A stretch of 64,000 bases of DNA from an uncultured Pseudomonadota bacterium (GTDB taxonomy: Bacteria > Pseudomonadota > Gammaproteobacteria > Steroidobacterales > Woeseiaceae): assembly GCA_913055625.1 (NCBI GenBank), contig CAJXJW010000010.1, positions 1 through 64,000 of the forward strand, given 5' to 3'. Below the pieces are notes generated by a model. That model ran no database searches and was not told the DNA's origin. It saw only the letters and a list, made by a program, of their open reading frames with translations. Positions within the stretch are counted from its first letter, which is position 1; each line of letters begins with the position of its first letter. This document shows positions 18,600-25,798 of the stretch, piece after piece. The position numbers and the translations under genes are program-made.

Positions 18600-19386
18600 C
18601 AACCGCCCTCACCTGCTGCCGTGGGCCTGGAAAGAACGCATTCGTGGACGCGACGTATTCCGCGTAACCGGGCCGGCGGCTGCCGATCGACTTCTCGAGC
18701 AGCGCCACGCCCGACACCTTCAGCAACAGGAAGCTCATCAGCAGCGGCGACAGGATCGTCCACCAGCCGCCCGCTGCTACTGCAAACAGGTAGTACGCCC
18801 ACCAGATGCAGAAGTCACCGAAGTAGTTCGGATGGCGCGTGTACCGCCACAGGCCGGTATCGAGCACTTTCCCCCGGTTTGCCGGGTCATTGCGAAAGCG
18901 CGCAAGCTGCCAGTCGCCACCAGCTTCGAACACGAAGCCCACCAGCCACAACAGCGTCGCGACGAGGTCTATCCAGCCGAGGGCTGCGGCAGGCTGCGAT
19001 ATTGAAACCACGAGCGGCAACGCAATCAGCCACGCCAGTACGCCCTGGAGCCCAAAGACGATGTACAGGCTCTTCAGCGCAAACGGCTGATGCCGCTCGC
19101 GCATCTCGCGATAGCGGTAATCCTCGGGCTCGCCGAAACTGCGCACGAAAATGTGCAGCGACAAGCGCAGCGACCACAGCGTCAATAGCGCGAGTACCAG
19201 CACCGCGCGGTTACCGAGTTCATCGACGTACCAGCCGGCAACGAGTCCTGACACCAGGAAGAACAGCGACCACAGCCCATCGACAAAACCGACATCGCGC
19301 AGCAGGAGGCTCGCCAGCCAGGCCACCAGTGCGATGACGACGATAGCCGCCAGCGCCGACGCCCAGGGCGTAAAAATCGTGATCAC
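18592..19386 (-). CDS. DUF1295 / steroid 5-alpha-reductase-like membrane protein
   Basis: A protein of about 264 residues with at least six hydrophobic helices. The C-terminal signature TGLWRYTRHPNYFGDFCIWW is the DUF1295/isoprenylcysteine methyltransferase-like NADPH- or SAM-binding region, followed by LLEKSIGSRRPGYAEYV. Related enzymes reduce or methylate lipid-like substrates in the membrane. I chose the GTG at 19386, which overlaps the TGA of the DUF2878 gene (GTGA); the frame is open farther upstream, but that is the shadow of DUF2878. The substrate is unknown; a lipid role is inferred from the operon. Confidence 0.87.
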   Translation of the reverse strand: MITIFTPWASALAAIVVIALVAWLASLLLRDVGFVDGLWSLFFLVSGLVAGWYVDELGNRAVLVLALLTLWSLRLSLHIFVRSFGEPEDYRYREMRERHQPFALKSLYIVFGLQGVLAWLIALPLVVSISQPAAALGWIDLVATLLWLVGFVFEAGGDWQLARFRNDPANRGKVLDTGLWRYTRHPNYFGDFCIWWAYYLFAVAAGGWWTILSPLLMSFLLLKVSGVALLEKSIGSRRPGYAEYVASTNAFFPGPRQQVRAVDA

Positions 19387-19928
19387 GACGCTTTCCCCGG
19401 CAGCACCGCCTGTTCGGGCCGGAAACCGTCGAAGCGCCGGGCAAGCACGAAGAGCGCAGGCAGCATTGCGCCCCAGCCGATGGCCAGCGTCACCAGCGCC
19501 GCTGTCGGGTCGACCAGCGTGATGCCCCCGAGCTTTGCGCCGGCGACATAGCTCGCGGGACCGGCGACAAAGCCGAGTACAGCCGCCAGCGCCGTCCTGC
19601 CCCGCAGCCAGCGCAGTGACACGTTCAGCGTCGTCGCGAACAGCAGCCACATGCCGACGATCCAGTACGGCGCCACACCCGCGGCCAGCATCCCGGACGG
19701 GTACCGGACCCAGCCCGCCGCGACCAGGGCGCTGTCGAACACGGCACCCAGACCGCCACACGCGACGATCAGCATCAGCTCGCTCGATGGCCTGCGTGCG
19801 AGTCGCAGGTGCAGGGCAACGGCCACGAGCACCAGCAGCGGACCGAGCCACGGCATCTGGTTGGCGGCGCCGAGCACGGACGTGAACCAACCGGCCTGGA
19901 AGACGAGAAAATTCAGGAGCACGAGCAT
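19383..19928 (-). CDS. DUF2878 family membrane protein
   Basis: A 181-residue polytopic protein with about five hydrophobic segments (LLVLVAVALHL, IVACGGLGAVFDSALVAAGW, VAPYWIVGMWLLFATTLNVSL). It resembles DUF2878, a family with no known function that recurs beside CFA-type methyltransferases and DUF1295. The start is one base after the stop of the upstream methyltransferase gene, and its stop overlaps the next start (GTGA). It may be a membrane subunit for lipid modification; this is inference from context only. Confidence 0.8.
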   Translation of the reverse strand: MLVLLNFLVFQAGWFTSVLGAANQMPWLGPLLVLVAVALHLRLARRPSSELMLIVACGGLGAVFDSALVAAGWVRYPSGMLAAGVAPYWIVGMWLLFATTLNVSLRWLRGRTALAAVLGFVAGPASYVAGAKLGGITLVDPTAALVTLAIGWGAMLPALFVLARRFDGFRPEQAVLPGKAS

Positions 19929-19929
19929 G

Positions 19930-20976
19930 TCAGCCTTCGGACCGCTCGAAGAGGTAGTGACTCACGAACCACTCGCGGCCATCCTGCCAGGCGAACAGTT
20001 CGGCACACGCCATGAAGAACATGCGCCAGCGCATCCACCAGCGATCCGCGTCGTCCCCGTAGGTGTCACGGAGGATCGGCATCAGCCGCTCGCGGTTCGC
20101 ATCCATCTTCCGAAGCCACGCTTCGCTGGTCTGCGCATAGTGTCTGCCGTCCCAGCGCCAACTGTTTTCGATTCGAAGGTGCCGCGGAAAGCGCAACGGC
20201 AATTCAGCCGACGGCATGATGCCGCCGGAGAAGAAGTGCCGGCTCATCCAGTCGCCCGGTCCCCTGTCGATGAACTCGTAGGGCGTGCTGCGGTGCGTGA
20301 AGATGTGCATGAAGAAGCGCCCATCCGGCTGCAGCCAGCCGCGGATGCGACGGAACAGTTCCCGGTAGTTCCGCATGTGCTCGAACATCTCGACGGACAC
20401 GATGCGGTCGAAGCGCGCCGCCGGATCGAAGTCGTTCATATCAGCGACGCGCACGTCGACGTTGTCGAGGCCTCGCGCCGCGACCAACTCGAGGATTGCG
20501 GCTTGCTGAGATTGAGAATTGCTGACGGCAATGACCTCGCAGGCCGGGAAATGCTCGGCGATCCACAGCGTGAGCGAGCCCCAGCCGCATCCCAGGTCGA
20601 GAACGCGCATGCCGTTGGTGATGCCGGCACGGCGAACGGTCAACGCCAGCGCAGCCGCCTCCGCCTCGTCCAGCGATCCGACGTCGCCGCCCCAGTAGCC
20701 GCAGCTGTACTTGCGGTGCTCGCCGAGCACGGCCTCGAAGAACGCGGCAGGCACCTCGTAGTGTTGTTCATTGGCCAGGTCCGGCAGGAGCGCCACCGGC
20801 GACGCGTTCATCATGTCGACGAACACATTCGTCCGGTGTGCCGCAGCCTCCGGATTGTCAGCCTCGATCTCGTGGCGCTTGCGATCGAGCAGGCGCCGGA
20901 TGCCGCTACGGATAATCGCGTCGGGCACCATCCCGGCTTCAGTCCAGCTCAGCGCTCGCGCTGTCATGTCGGTCAT
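19930..20976 (-). CDS. Second CFA-family SAM methyltransferase (short form)
   Basis: A 348-residue COG2230-type methyltransferase that lacks the long N-terminal lipid-binding part of the other copy. Recognisable elements are NEQHYEVPAAFFEAVLG, YSCGYW, the SAM loop VLDLGCGWGSLTLWIA (near residue 124), SVEMFEHMRNYRELF and HRSTPYEF. This short subfamily differs from true cyclopropane synthases and may act on another lipid or acyl position. The start is ATG 20976, because AGGAGA lies six bases upstream; an in-frame TTG at 20982 is less likely. It is the promoter-proximal gene of the operon and is divergent from the photolyase gene. Confidence 0.87.
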   Translation of the reverse strand: MTDMTARALSWTEAGMVPDAIIRSGIRRLLDRKRHEIEADNPEAAAHRTNVFVDMMNASPVALLPDLANEQHYEVPAAFFEAVLGEHRKYSCGYWGGDVGSLDEAEAAALALTVRRAGITNGMRVLDLGCGWGSLTLWIAEHFPACEVIAVSNSQSQQAAILELVAARGLDNVDVRVADMNDFDPAARFDRIVSVEMFEHMRNYRELFRRIRGWLQPDGRFFMHIFTHRSTPYEFIDRGPGDWMSRHFFSGGIMPSAELPLRFPRHLRIENSWRWDGRHYAQTSEAWLRKMDANRERLMPILRDTYGDDADRWWMRWRMFFMACAELFAWQDGREWFVSHYLFERSEG

Positions 20977-21001
20977 TGCCAATCTCCTGAAACTGGGTGC
21001 A

Positions 21002-21051
21002 GCTTACAAAGCCCGTAAGCGGGCGCCTACGGTGGGAAATGCTTTGTTACA
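21002..21051 (-). promoter_or_regulatory. Possible ECF-type promoter and leader hairpin of the lipid operon
   Basis: In the 171-base gap shared with phr, the minus strand reads TGTAAC (21051-21046), 14 bases, then CGTA (21031-21028). This resembles ECF sigma promoters, but the spacing is short. A small stem-loop (GCTTAC/GTAAGC, 21002-21020) lies just downstream in the leader. No sigma or anti-sigma gene is in the window. Weak evidence. Confidence 0.25.
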
Positions 21052-21147
21052 TTCGCATACACACCGTCGAAATTGCGCGAAGTAGACTGCGGGTATGCCT
21101 TATCAGATTGACATCCGCAGCGTCCCGCAACCGGGCGGGGACGGCGC

Positions 21148-22623
21148 GTGAGCGCAACCGCCGTCGCCTGGTTCCGGCGGGATTTGCGGCTCGACGACAA
21201 TGCCGCACTCATCGAAGCCTCGGAGGACGGCCGTCCCATCGTGCCCGTGTACGTCCACGATGCCGAGCGCGCCGGCCGTGCCGCCGACTGGTGGTTGCAC
21301 CACAGCCTTTCTGCGTTGTCACGCGCGCTCGACAAGCGCGGTGCGCCACTTCTCATCCTGCGCGGCAAGGCGGCCGAAGTGCTACCGAAACTAACGGCAC
21401 TCGTCGAAGCAGGGTCGATCCACTACACCCGAGGTTACACCCCGGCGGCGCGCAGCGAGCAGGACGCGGTGGCCGGGAACGTTGGCGACGCCGCGATCGC
21501 GCACGACAGCTATTACCTGCAGCGGCCCGGCACGGTGCTGACCGCCGAGGAAACCCCGTACCGCGTTTTCACAGCTTTCTGGAAGAGCTGCGTCAGTCGG
21601 CCGGAGCGCGACCGGCCGGCCGCCGCCCCCGAAACCCTGCGGTCCTGCCCCTCCGCGACTCTCGAGAAGGTGAAGGCGGAATTGCCCGTGATGCCGCTGG
21701 ACGACCTCGGGCTGCTGCCGACATCGCCCGACTGGGCCGGCGGCCTCCGCGACAACTGGACGCCGGGCGAAGACGGCGCGCACGCGCGCCTCGACGCGTT
21801 TGCCGATAGCGCCGGCCGATACGCAAGCCGCCGGGATTTGCCAGGCGAGGACGGGACGTCGAAACTGTCCCCGCACCTGCACTTTGGCGAGATCAGCCCC
21901 CGCCAGGTCTGGCACCGCCTGCACGACAAGGTGCTGGCGGGCGAAGGCACCCGCGGTGCGGAAGCGTTCCTCCGGCAACTCTACTGGCGAGACTTCTGCG
22001 GACACCTCCTGTTCCACTTTCCCGATATGCCCACGAAGCCGCTGCGCGACGAGTTCGAGTCTTTCGGGTGGAAAGACGACACCGACGCACTGAACGCGTG
22101 GCAACGGGGACAATCCGGCATACCGCTCGTCGACGCCGGCATGCGGGAGCTGTGGACCACCGGCTGGATGCACAATCGCGTGCGCATGATCGTCGCGTCG
22201 TTCCTTGTGAAGAACCTTCTCGTGCCGTGGCAGCACGGCGCAGCGTGGTTTCTCGATACGCTCGTAGACGCCGACCTCGCGAACAACTCAGCCGGCTGGC
22301 AGTGGGTGGCCGGTTGCGGCACCGACGCGGCGCCGTACTTCAGGATCTTCAATCCGGTACTGCAGAGCCGCAAGTTCGATCCCGACGGTGACTATCTCCG
22401 CCGCTGGCTGCCGGAACTCGCGCGACTCCCAAACGCGAACCTGCATGCGCCGTGGTCGGCCGACAGCGCAACGCTGCACGACGCGAATATTACGCTCGGA
22501 AAAACCTACCCGAAGCCGATCGTCGACCTCGCCGACACCCGCCAGCGCGCGCTCGACGCGTATCAGGACATGCGCAGTTTGCTACAATCGCCTGCGGCCA
22601 GCCCCGGTAGCTCAGCAGGATAG
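21148..22623 (+). CDS. phrB: Deoxyribodipyrimidine photolyase (class I CPD photolyase)
   Basis: A 491-residue flavoenzyme that repairs UV-induced cyclobutane pyrimidine dimers using blue light. The N-terminal antenna domain starts AVAWFRRDLRLDDNAAL. The FAD/DNA domain contains KLSPHLHFGEISPRQVW, LRQLYWRDFCGH, GMRELWTTGWMHNRVRMI, FLVKNLLVPWQHGAAWFLD and the class I hallmark DADLANNSAGWQWVAGCGTDA. The start is GTG with GGGG upstream; an 18-codon frame (21095-21151) overlaps it by GTGA. The last 23 bases, encoding part of the final residues and the stop, are also the 5' part of tRNA-Arg. Divergence from the lipid operon suggests shared control by photo-oxidative stress. Confidence 0.95.
   Translation: MSATAVAWFRRDLRLDDNAALIEASEDGRPIVPVYVHDAERAGRAADWWLHHSLSALSRALDKRGAPLLILRGKAAEVLPKLTALVEAGSIHYTRGYTPAARSEQDAVAGNVGDAAIAHDSYYLQRPGTVLTAEETPYRVFTAFWKSCVSRPERDRPAAAPETLRSCPSATLEKVKAELPVMPLDDLGLLPTSPDWAGGLRDNWTPGEDGAHARLDAFADSAGRYASRRDLPGEDGTSKLSPHLHFGEISPRQVWHRLHDKVLAGEGTRGAEAFLRQLYWRDFCGHLLFHFPDMPTKPLRDEFESFGWKDDTDALNAWQRGQSGIPLVDAGMRELWTTGWMHNRVRMIVASFLVKNLLVPWQHGAAWFLDTLVDADLANNSAGWQWVAGCGTDAAPYFRIFNPVLQSRKFDPDGDYLRRWLPELARLPNANLHAPWSADSATLHDANITLGKTYPKPIVDLADTRQRALDAYQDMRSLLQSPAASPGSSAG
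22580..22588 (+). promoter_or_regulatory. Candidate extended -10 promoter of tRNA-Arg
   Basis: TGC plus TACAAT (22583-22588) ends 12 bases before the tRNA 5' end, predicting a leader of about six bases. It lies wholly inside the photolyase 3' codons. Confidence 0.5.
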
Positions 22624-22677
22624 AGCACCAGATTCCTAATCTGGGGGTCCCATGTTCGAATCATGGTCGGGGCGCCA
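22601..22677 (+). tRNA. tRNA-Arg (anticodon CCU)
   Basis: A 77-base cloverleaf. The acceptor GCCCCGG pairs with TCGGGGC, followed by discriminator G and encoded CCA (22675-22677). The D-arm is GCTC...GAGC. The anticodon arm CCAGA-TTCCTAA-TCTGG gives anticodon CCT, reading AGG. The T-arm CCATG-TTCGAAT-CATGG is perfect. The 5' 23 bases overlap the end of the photolyase gene; the TAG that stops that gene lies in the D-arm. Confidence 0.97.
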
Positions 22678-22714
22678 TAGCCGAGCCGTTCCGCAGGGAC
22701 GGTTCGGCTATGGC
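22674..22714 (+). repeat. 19-bp near-perfect hairpin starting at the tRNA 3' end
   Basis: Bases 22674-22692 pair with 22696-22714 around a GCA loop: 17 Watson-Crick and two G-U pairs. The left arm includes the tRNA discriminator base and CCA. No T-tract follows, so it is not a standard intrinsic terminator; it could end transcription, guide tRNA 3' processing or compete with the tRNA fold. Confidence 0.8.
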
Positions 22715-22745
22715 GGCTCGACCTGCCGATGAGAGCATTGTTCGA

Positions 22746-22842
22746 CAACTCGCGACAGCGAGTTGGACGGCGCCGAAGGCGCCGGGGCGCAGCCCCGAGG
22801 ATCGGCGCGAGCCGATCCGAGTCAATCCTCTTCGGGGCACCA
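22746..22842 (+). repeat. Array of four stem-loops ending in a tRNA-like CCA fold
   Basis: Four hairpins follow one another: CAACTCGC-GACA-GCGAGTTG (22746-22765), GGCGCC-GAA-GGCGCC (22769-22783), GGGGC-GCA-GCCCC (22784-22796) and GGATCGGC-GCGA-GCCGATCC (22799-22818). Alternatively, GCCCCGA (22792-22798) pairs with TCGGGGC (22832-22838), followed by A and CCA. That is an acceptor-stem-like end enclosing the last hairpin. The region lies between tRNA-Arg and the GNAT start and has no ORF of its own. Confidence 0.7.
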
Positions 22843-22863
22843 TCTCTTGCATGGAGCAGCGCT

Positions 22864-23346
22864 GTGAAGCTGACAATCCGGGACGCCTCGCCCGACGATG
22901 CGACCGTCATCGCCGCGTTCAACCGCGGCATTGCGACCGAGACCGAGGGTCACGATCTCGACCCGGCGCTGATCGGTCGCGGCGTACAGCGCATCCTGTC
23001 CGATCGTTCTCTCGGTCGCTACTGGGTGGCCGAGACCGATGGCGCCGTCGTCGGCCAGATCATGGTGACCTACGAATGGAGCGACTGGCGCAACGGCATG
23101 CTGTGGTGGGTGCAGAGCGTGTACGTGCATCGCGACTATCGACGACAGGGCATCTACACCGCGCTCTACCACCACGTCGAAGCGCTCGCGCATGCCTCGG
23201 ATGACATCGCCGGAATTCGGCTGTACGTCGAGAAAGACAACCTGCGCGCGCAGCAGACCTATGCGAGGCTCGGCATGGCGATGACGAACTACCGCGTGAT
23301 GGAAGTCCTGCGCCCCGGGCACGATACCGACACGGACGGCGACTGA
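22864..23346 (+). CDS. GNAT family N-acetyltransferase
   Basis: A 160-residue acetyl-CoA-dependent acetyltransferase: N-terminal strand LTIRDASPDDA, core WVAETDGAVVGQIMVTYEW, the acetyl-CoA loop VHRDYRRQGIYTALY, and the C-terminal VEKDNLRAQQTYARLGM. The substrate is unknown. The start is GTG at 22864, with GGAG seven bases upstream; the open frame continues upstream through the stem-loop array, which reads as Arg-rich non-coding sequence. The stop overlaps the peroxiredoxin start (TGATG), so the two are probably co-translated. Confidence 0.88.
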   Translation: MKLTIRDASPDDATVIAAFNRGIATETEGHDLDPALIGRGVQRILSDRSLGRYWVAETDGAVVGQIMVTYEWSDWRNGMLWWVQSVYVHRDYRRQGIYTALYHHVEALAHASDDIAGIRLYVEKDNLRAQQTYARLGMAMTNYRVMEVLRPGHDTDTDGD

Positions 23347-23819
23347 TGCTCGATGCGGGGACGCGCGCACCGGAATTCGTTCTCCAGGACGACCGCGGCA
23401 CTGACCGCTCGCTGACGAGCCTGCTCGACGACGGTCCCCTGCTCCTCTATTTCTACCCGGCCGATTTCACGCCCGGGTGCACCCGCGAGGCCTGCACCAT
23501 CCGGGACATGTTCGGCGAACTCCGCGCGGTGGGGCTCACCGTGGCCGGCATCAGCCCGCAGGGCCCCGGGAGCCACCGGCGTTTTCGCGAGAAGCACGCG
23601 TTGCCGTTCACGCTGCTGTGCGACCCCGACAAGACCGTGACCCGGATGTACGACGTCGACGGACCGCTGGGCATCGGGGTACGGCGCGCAACCTACCTGG
23701 TCGACCAGGACCGTTGCATCGTCGACCGTGTCCTGGCCGACATCCGCATTTCACGGCATCGACAGTTCATGGAACGCGCGGTGCAGGCCCGCACCGAGGC
23801 CGGCATGCGACGCGCCTAG
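23346..23819 (+). CDS. Peroxiredoxin, Bcp/PrxQ type
   Basis: A 157-residue thiol peroxidase. The active-site motif is FTPGCTREAC, with peroxidatic Cys45 and a resolving Cys50 five residues later, the atypical two-Cys arrangement of the Bcp/PrxQ group. It reduces hydroperoxides with electrons from thioredoxin. The fold elements GTRAPEFVLQDDRG and YLVDQDRCIVDR fit. It is coupled to the GNAT gene by a one-base stop/start overlap and overlaps the convergent phosphatase gene by four bases. Presence a few genes from the photolyase/lipid cluster is compatible with an oxidative-stress neighbourhood, but co-regulation is unproven. Confidence 0.93.
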   Translation: MLDAGTRAPEFVLQDDRGTDRSLTSLLDDGPLLLYFYPADFTPGCTREACTIRDMFGELRAVGLTVAGISPQGPGSHRRFREKHALPFTLLCDPDKTVTRMYDVDGPLGIGVRRATYLVDQDRCIVDRVLADIRISRHRQFMERAVQARTEAGMRRA

Positions 23820-24409
23820 GGCGATTCTGCGGGAAGGTAGGGACTGCCGTAGCGCAGGCGTATGGTCTTCGTCTTGCCGAACCAGGGAATGGCGACGAGA
23901 TACAGGTTGTCGTACTCGTCCTCGGCAATCGGCGGCACGCGCTTGCTGGCGCCCAGGTTCGCGATCAGCTCCGGCAGCGTGTCGCTGTGGCCGACGACGA
24001 GCACCACCTTGCCCTTGTGGTCTCTCAGGATGTCGTCGAGCACCGTCTCGGTGTCGTCCGCATCGTAGGTGGTGATCGGCACATCCAGCGCATCGGACAA
24101 CGGCACTACCGTTTCCTGCGAGCGCTTGTAGGCCGTGGCGTACACGGCATCGACGCCCTGGATCACGTCCGCATCCGACATCTGCCGCGCCAGTTCGTCG
24201 GCACGCCGTTGGCCCGCCTCGTTCAGAGATGGATCGTCGGTGCCGTCAACGGCCTTTTCGGCGTGGCGCACGAAGATGATCGTCGTCGTCGCCTGCGACT
24301 CGAAGAACCAAGCGAGGCCAACCGCGATCGCCGTGTAGATGATGATGATCTGGATGCGTCGCCGACGTCGGCGACGCCGCTTGTCGTCTTTTTCGGTCGC
24401 GTTCTGCAT
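23816..24409 (-). CDS. Membrane-anchored histidine phosphatase (phosphoglycerate mutase-like)
   Basis: A 197-residue protein with a very basic N-terminus (eight consecutive Arg), one transmembrane anchor (IQIIIIYTAIAVGLAWFF), then a histidine-phosphatase domain. The catalytic motif is FVRHAEKA and the second His lies in VVGHSDTLP. The signal-anchor topology suggests the domain faces the periplasm. Related SixA/PGM-like enzymes remove phosphate from small molecules or proteins; the substrate here is unknown. The gene is the last of a minus-strand set with the two following upstream genes. Confidence 0.85.
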   Translation of the reverse strand: MQNATEKDDKRRRRRRRRIQIIIIYTAIAVGLAWFFESQATTTIIFVRHAEKAVDGTDDPSLNEAGQRRADELARQMSDADVIQGVDAVYATAYKRSQETVVPLSDALDVPITTYDADDTETVLDDILRDHKGKVVLVVGHSDTLPELIANLGASKRVPPIAEDEYDNLYLVAIPWFGKTKTIRLRYGSPYLPAESP

Positions 24410-24463
24410 GACGCGCGACTTTACGAGGTTTTTACGGCGCTGGCCAGACGGGTGCGGCGCGTC

Positions 24464-24772
24464 TCAGGGTTCGTGCCGCCGGTCTTCCACCTGCATCTCG
24501 ACGACGTGGAATTCGCCTTCGATCACGTGCGTCGCGTCGGCCGACTCCCGGGTCTCTGGGTTCGCGCGGGCCGCTTTGGCCAGCTTGCGGTTGAACCACC
24601 AGACGCGAATGCCGATGACCGCGGCGAACACCAGCGCAAGCGTCGCCAGCACCACGAAGGCGAAGAAGCCGAGCACGAGCGAGGCCGCGATGACGAGCGC
24701 GCCGACGATGACGACGAGCACGTTCGCGATCGGGTTGCCTGCCGGGAATCCTCGATTGGGGGAATAACTCAC
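24464..24772 (-). CDS. Small two-helix membrane protein
   Basis: A 102-residue hypothetical inner-membrane protein. Two hydrophobic helices (IANVLVVIVGALVIAASLVL and FFAFVVLATLALVFAAVIGI) are followed by a short amphipathic basic segment (RVWWFNRKLAKAAR) and an acidic tail. I do not recognise the family, though short proteins of this plan are common in gammaproteobacteria. The start is GTG at 24772, overlapping the TGA of the upstream gene (GTGA), which indicates translational coupling. Confidence 0.7.
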   Translation of the reverse strand: MSYSPNRGFPAGNPIANVLVVIVGALVIAASLVLGFFAFVVLATLALVFAAVIGIRVWWFNRKLAKAARANPETRESADATHVIEGEFHVVEMQVEDRRHEP

Positions 24773-25515
24773 TGGACGGTGCCCTCCTGGTCCCCGCTGC
24801 GACGGGTGTAGAAACCTTCGAACCACGGCACCCAGGTTGCGGCACCGTCGTTCGATTGTTCGAAGTATTGTCGCACACGGCCATCTTCAAGGGGGGTCCA
24901 CAGTCCACGGAACGGCGACGTCAGGCCGGTCGCGACGTAGTGGATCGTCCCCTCCAGCAACATGCCATCCTTGGTCATTCCGCCCCGTATATGGATCTGG
25001 CTCCCGCTGGCATCGTTCCAGATCTGCACCCACCGGCCGTCCGTCTTGTCCACGTAATTGATGCTGGTGCCGCTGCCGCCGGATGCGCTCGACCAGTTCT
25101 CGATCAGCACGCAGCCCCGCTGTTCGCGGTGAATGCGGTTCGTGCCGGCAAACGTTCCGTTCGCGAGGTGCACATCCCAGTCGCCCAGCCAGAAATCGAA
25201 CTCGGCGAAGGCCGGATCGTGCTCGCAGGGAAAAGCCTTTCGCGACATGTCGGTTACCAGTTGATCGAACGCCGGATTGCCCGCAAGCGCCGACAAGGCC
25301 GGGTCGGCGAGGATCAGGCCGACGCCGGAGAAGCCGTTGTCGAACAGTGATTGCAGCGCCTCGACCGCGCGCGCCTGGTCGCCGTCCGCCAGCGCCGCAC
25401 GGGCCTCGGCGAGCCCGGCCTGGACCGGCGACAGGCCGTCCGGTGACTGGGCGGAGGCTGTGGCGCACAGAAGCCCGAGAAGGAAGAGATTTACTATCAG
25501 TAACTTGTGAATCAT
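24769..25515 (-). CDS. Exported protein with DUF1579-like domain
   Basis: A 248-residue protein with a signal peptide (LLIVNLFLLGLLCATASA). Residues 25-90 are helical and tetratricopeptide-like (AGLAEARAALADGDQARAVEAL). The C-terminal part starting FDFWLGDWDVHLANG resembles DUF1579 and related lipocalin-like domains of unknown function, with GCVLIENWSS and a final WFEGFYTR. It is probably periplasmic. It is the first gene of the three-gene minus-strand set ending with the histidine phosphatase. Confidence 0.72.
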   Translation of the reverse strand: MIHKLLIVNLFLLGLLCATASAQSPDGLSPVQAGLAEARAALADGDQARAVEALQSLFDNGFSGVGLILADPALSALAGNPAFDQLVTDMSRKAFPCEHDPAFAEFDFWLGDWDVHLANGTFAGTNRIHREQRGCVLIENWSSASGGSGTSINYVDKTDGRWVQIWNDASGSQIHIRGGMTKDGMLLEGTIHYVATGLTSPFRGLWTPLEDGRVRQYFEQSNDGAATWVPWFEGFYTRRSGDQEGTVQ

Positions 25516-25625
25516 TTCTCGAACTCGTGTAATGCGCTGCTTTCACGCTCCACTGACTGTGACCGGCCCGAACCCCATCGGTTCGGTCGCGCGAACGCCG
25601 GCCCGGTCACGGGATTGACAGGCGA

Positions 25626-25655
25626 TTGGACGCGGCACGCCACGCGCTGCACAAT
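25626..25655 (+). promoter_or_regulatory. Possible promoter of tRNA-Ser
   Basis: TTGGAC (25626-25631), an 18-base spacer and CACAAT (25650-25655) lie 40 bases before the tRNA. A better-looking TTGACA at 25615-25620 is 29 bases from that -10 and cannot pair with it. Confidence 0.3.
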
Positions 25656-25694
25656 GCGCGGCGCGGACGCGCACGCGCCGCAGGTCACGGTTCC

Positions 25695-25785
25695 GGAGAG
25701 GTGGCAGAGTGGTTGAATGCACCGGTCTTGAAAACCGGCAAGGGTTCATAGCCCTTCGTGGGTTCAAATCCCACCCTCTCCGCCA
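25695..25785 (+). tRNA. tRNA-Ser (anticodon UGA)
   Basis: A 91-base class II tRNA with the long variable arm typical of serine tRNAs. The acceptor GGAGAGG pairs with CCTCTCC; discriminator G782 and encoded CCA (25783-25785) follow. The anticodon arm CCGGT-CTTGAAA-ACCGG gives anticodon TGA, reading UCA and UCG. The T-loop is TTCAAAT. Confidence 0.97.
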
Positions 25786-25798
25786 ACTCCCGAGTACC

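Noticed and set aside
22729-22863. N-terminal extension of the GNAT protein through the stem-loop array
   Set aside because: The extension is Arg-rich with no GNAT homology; GTG 22864 has a proper ribosome binding site and fits the fold start.
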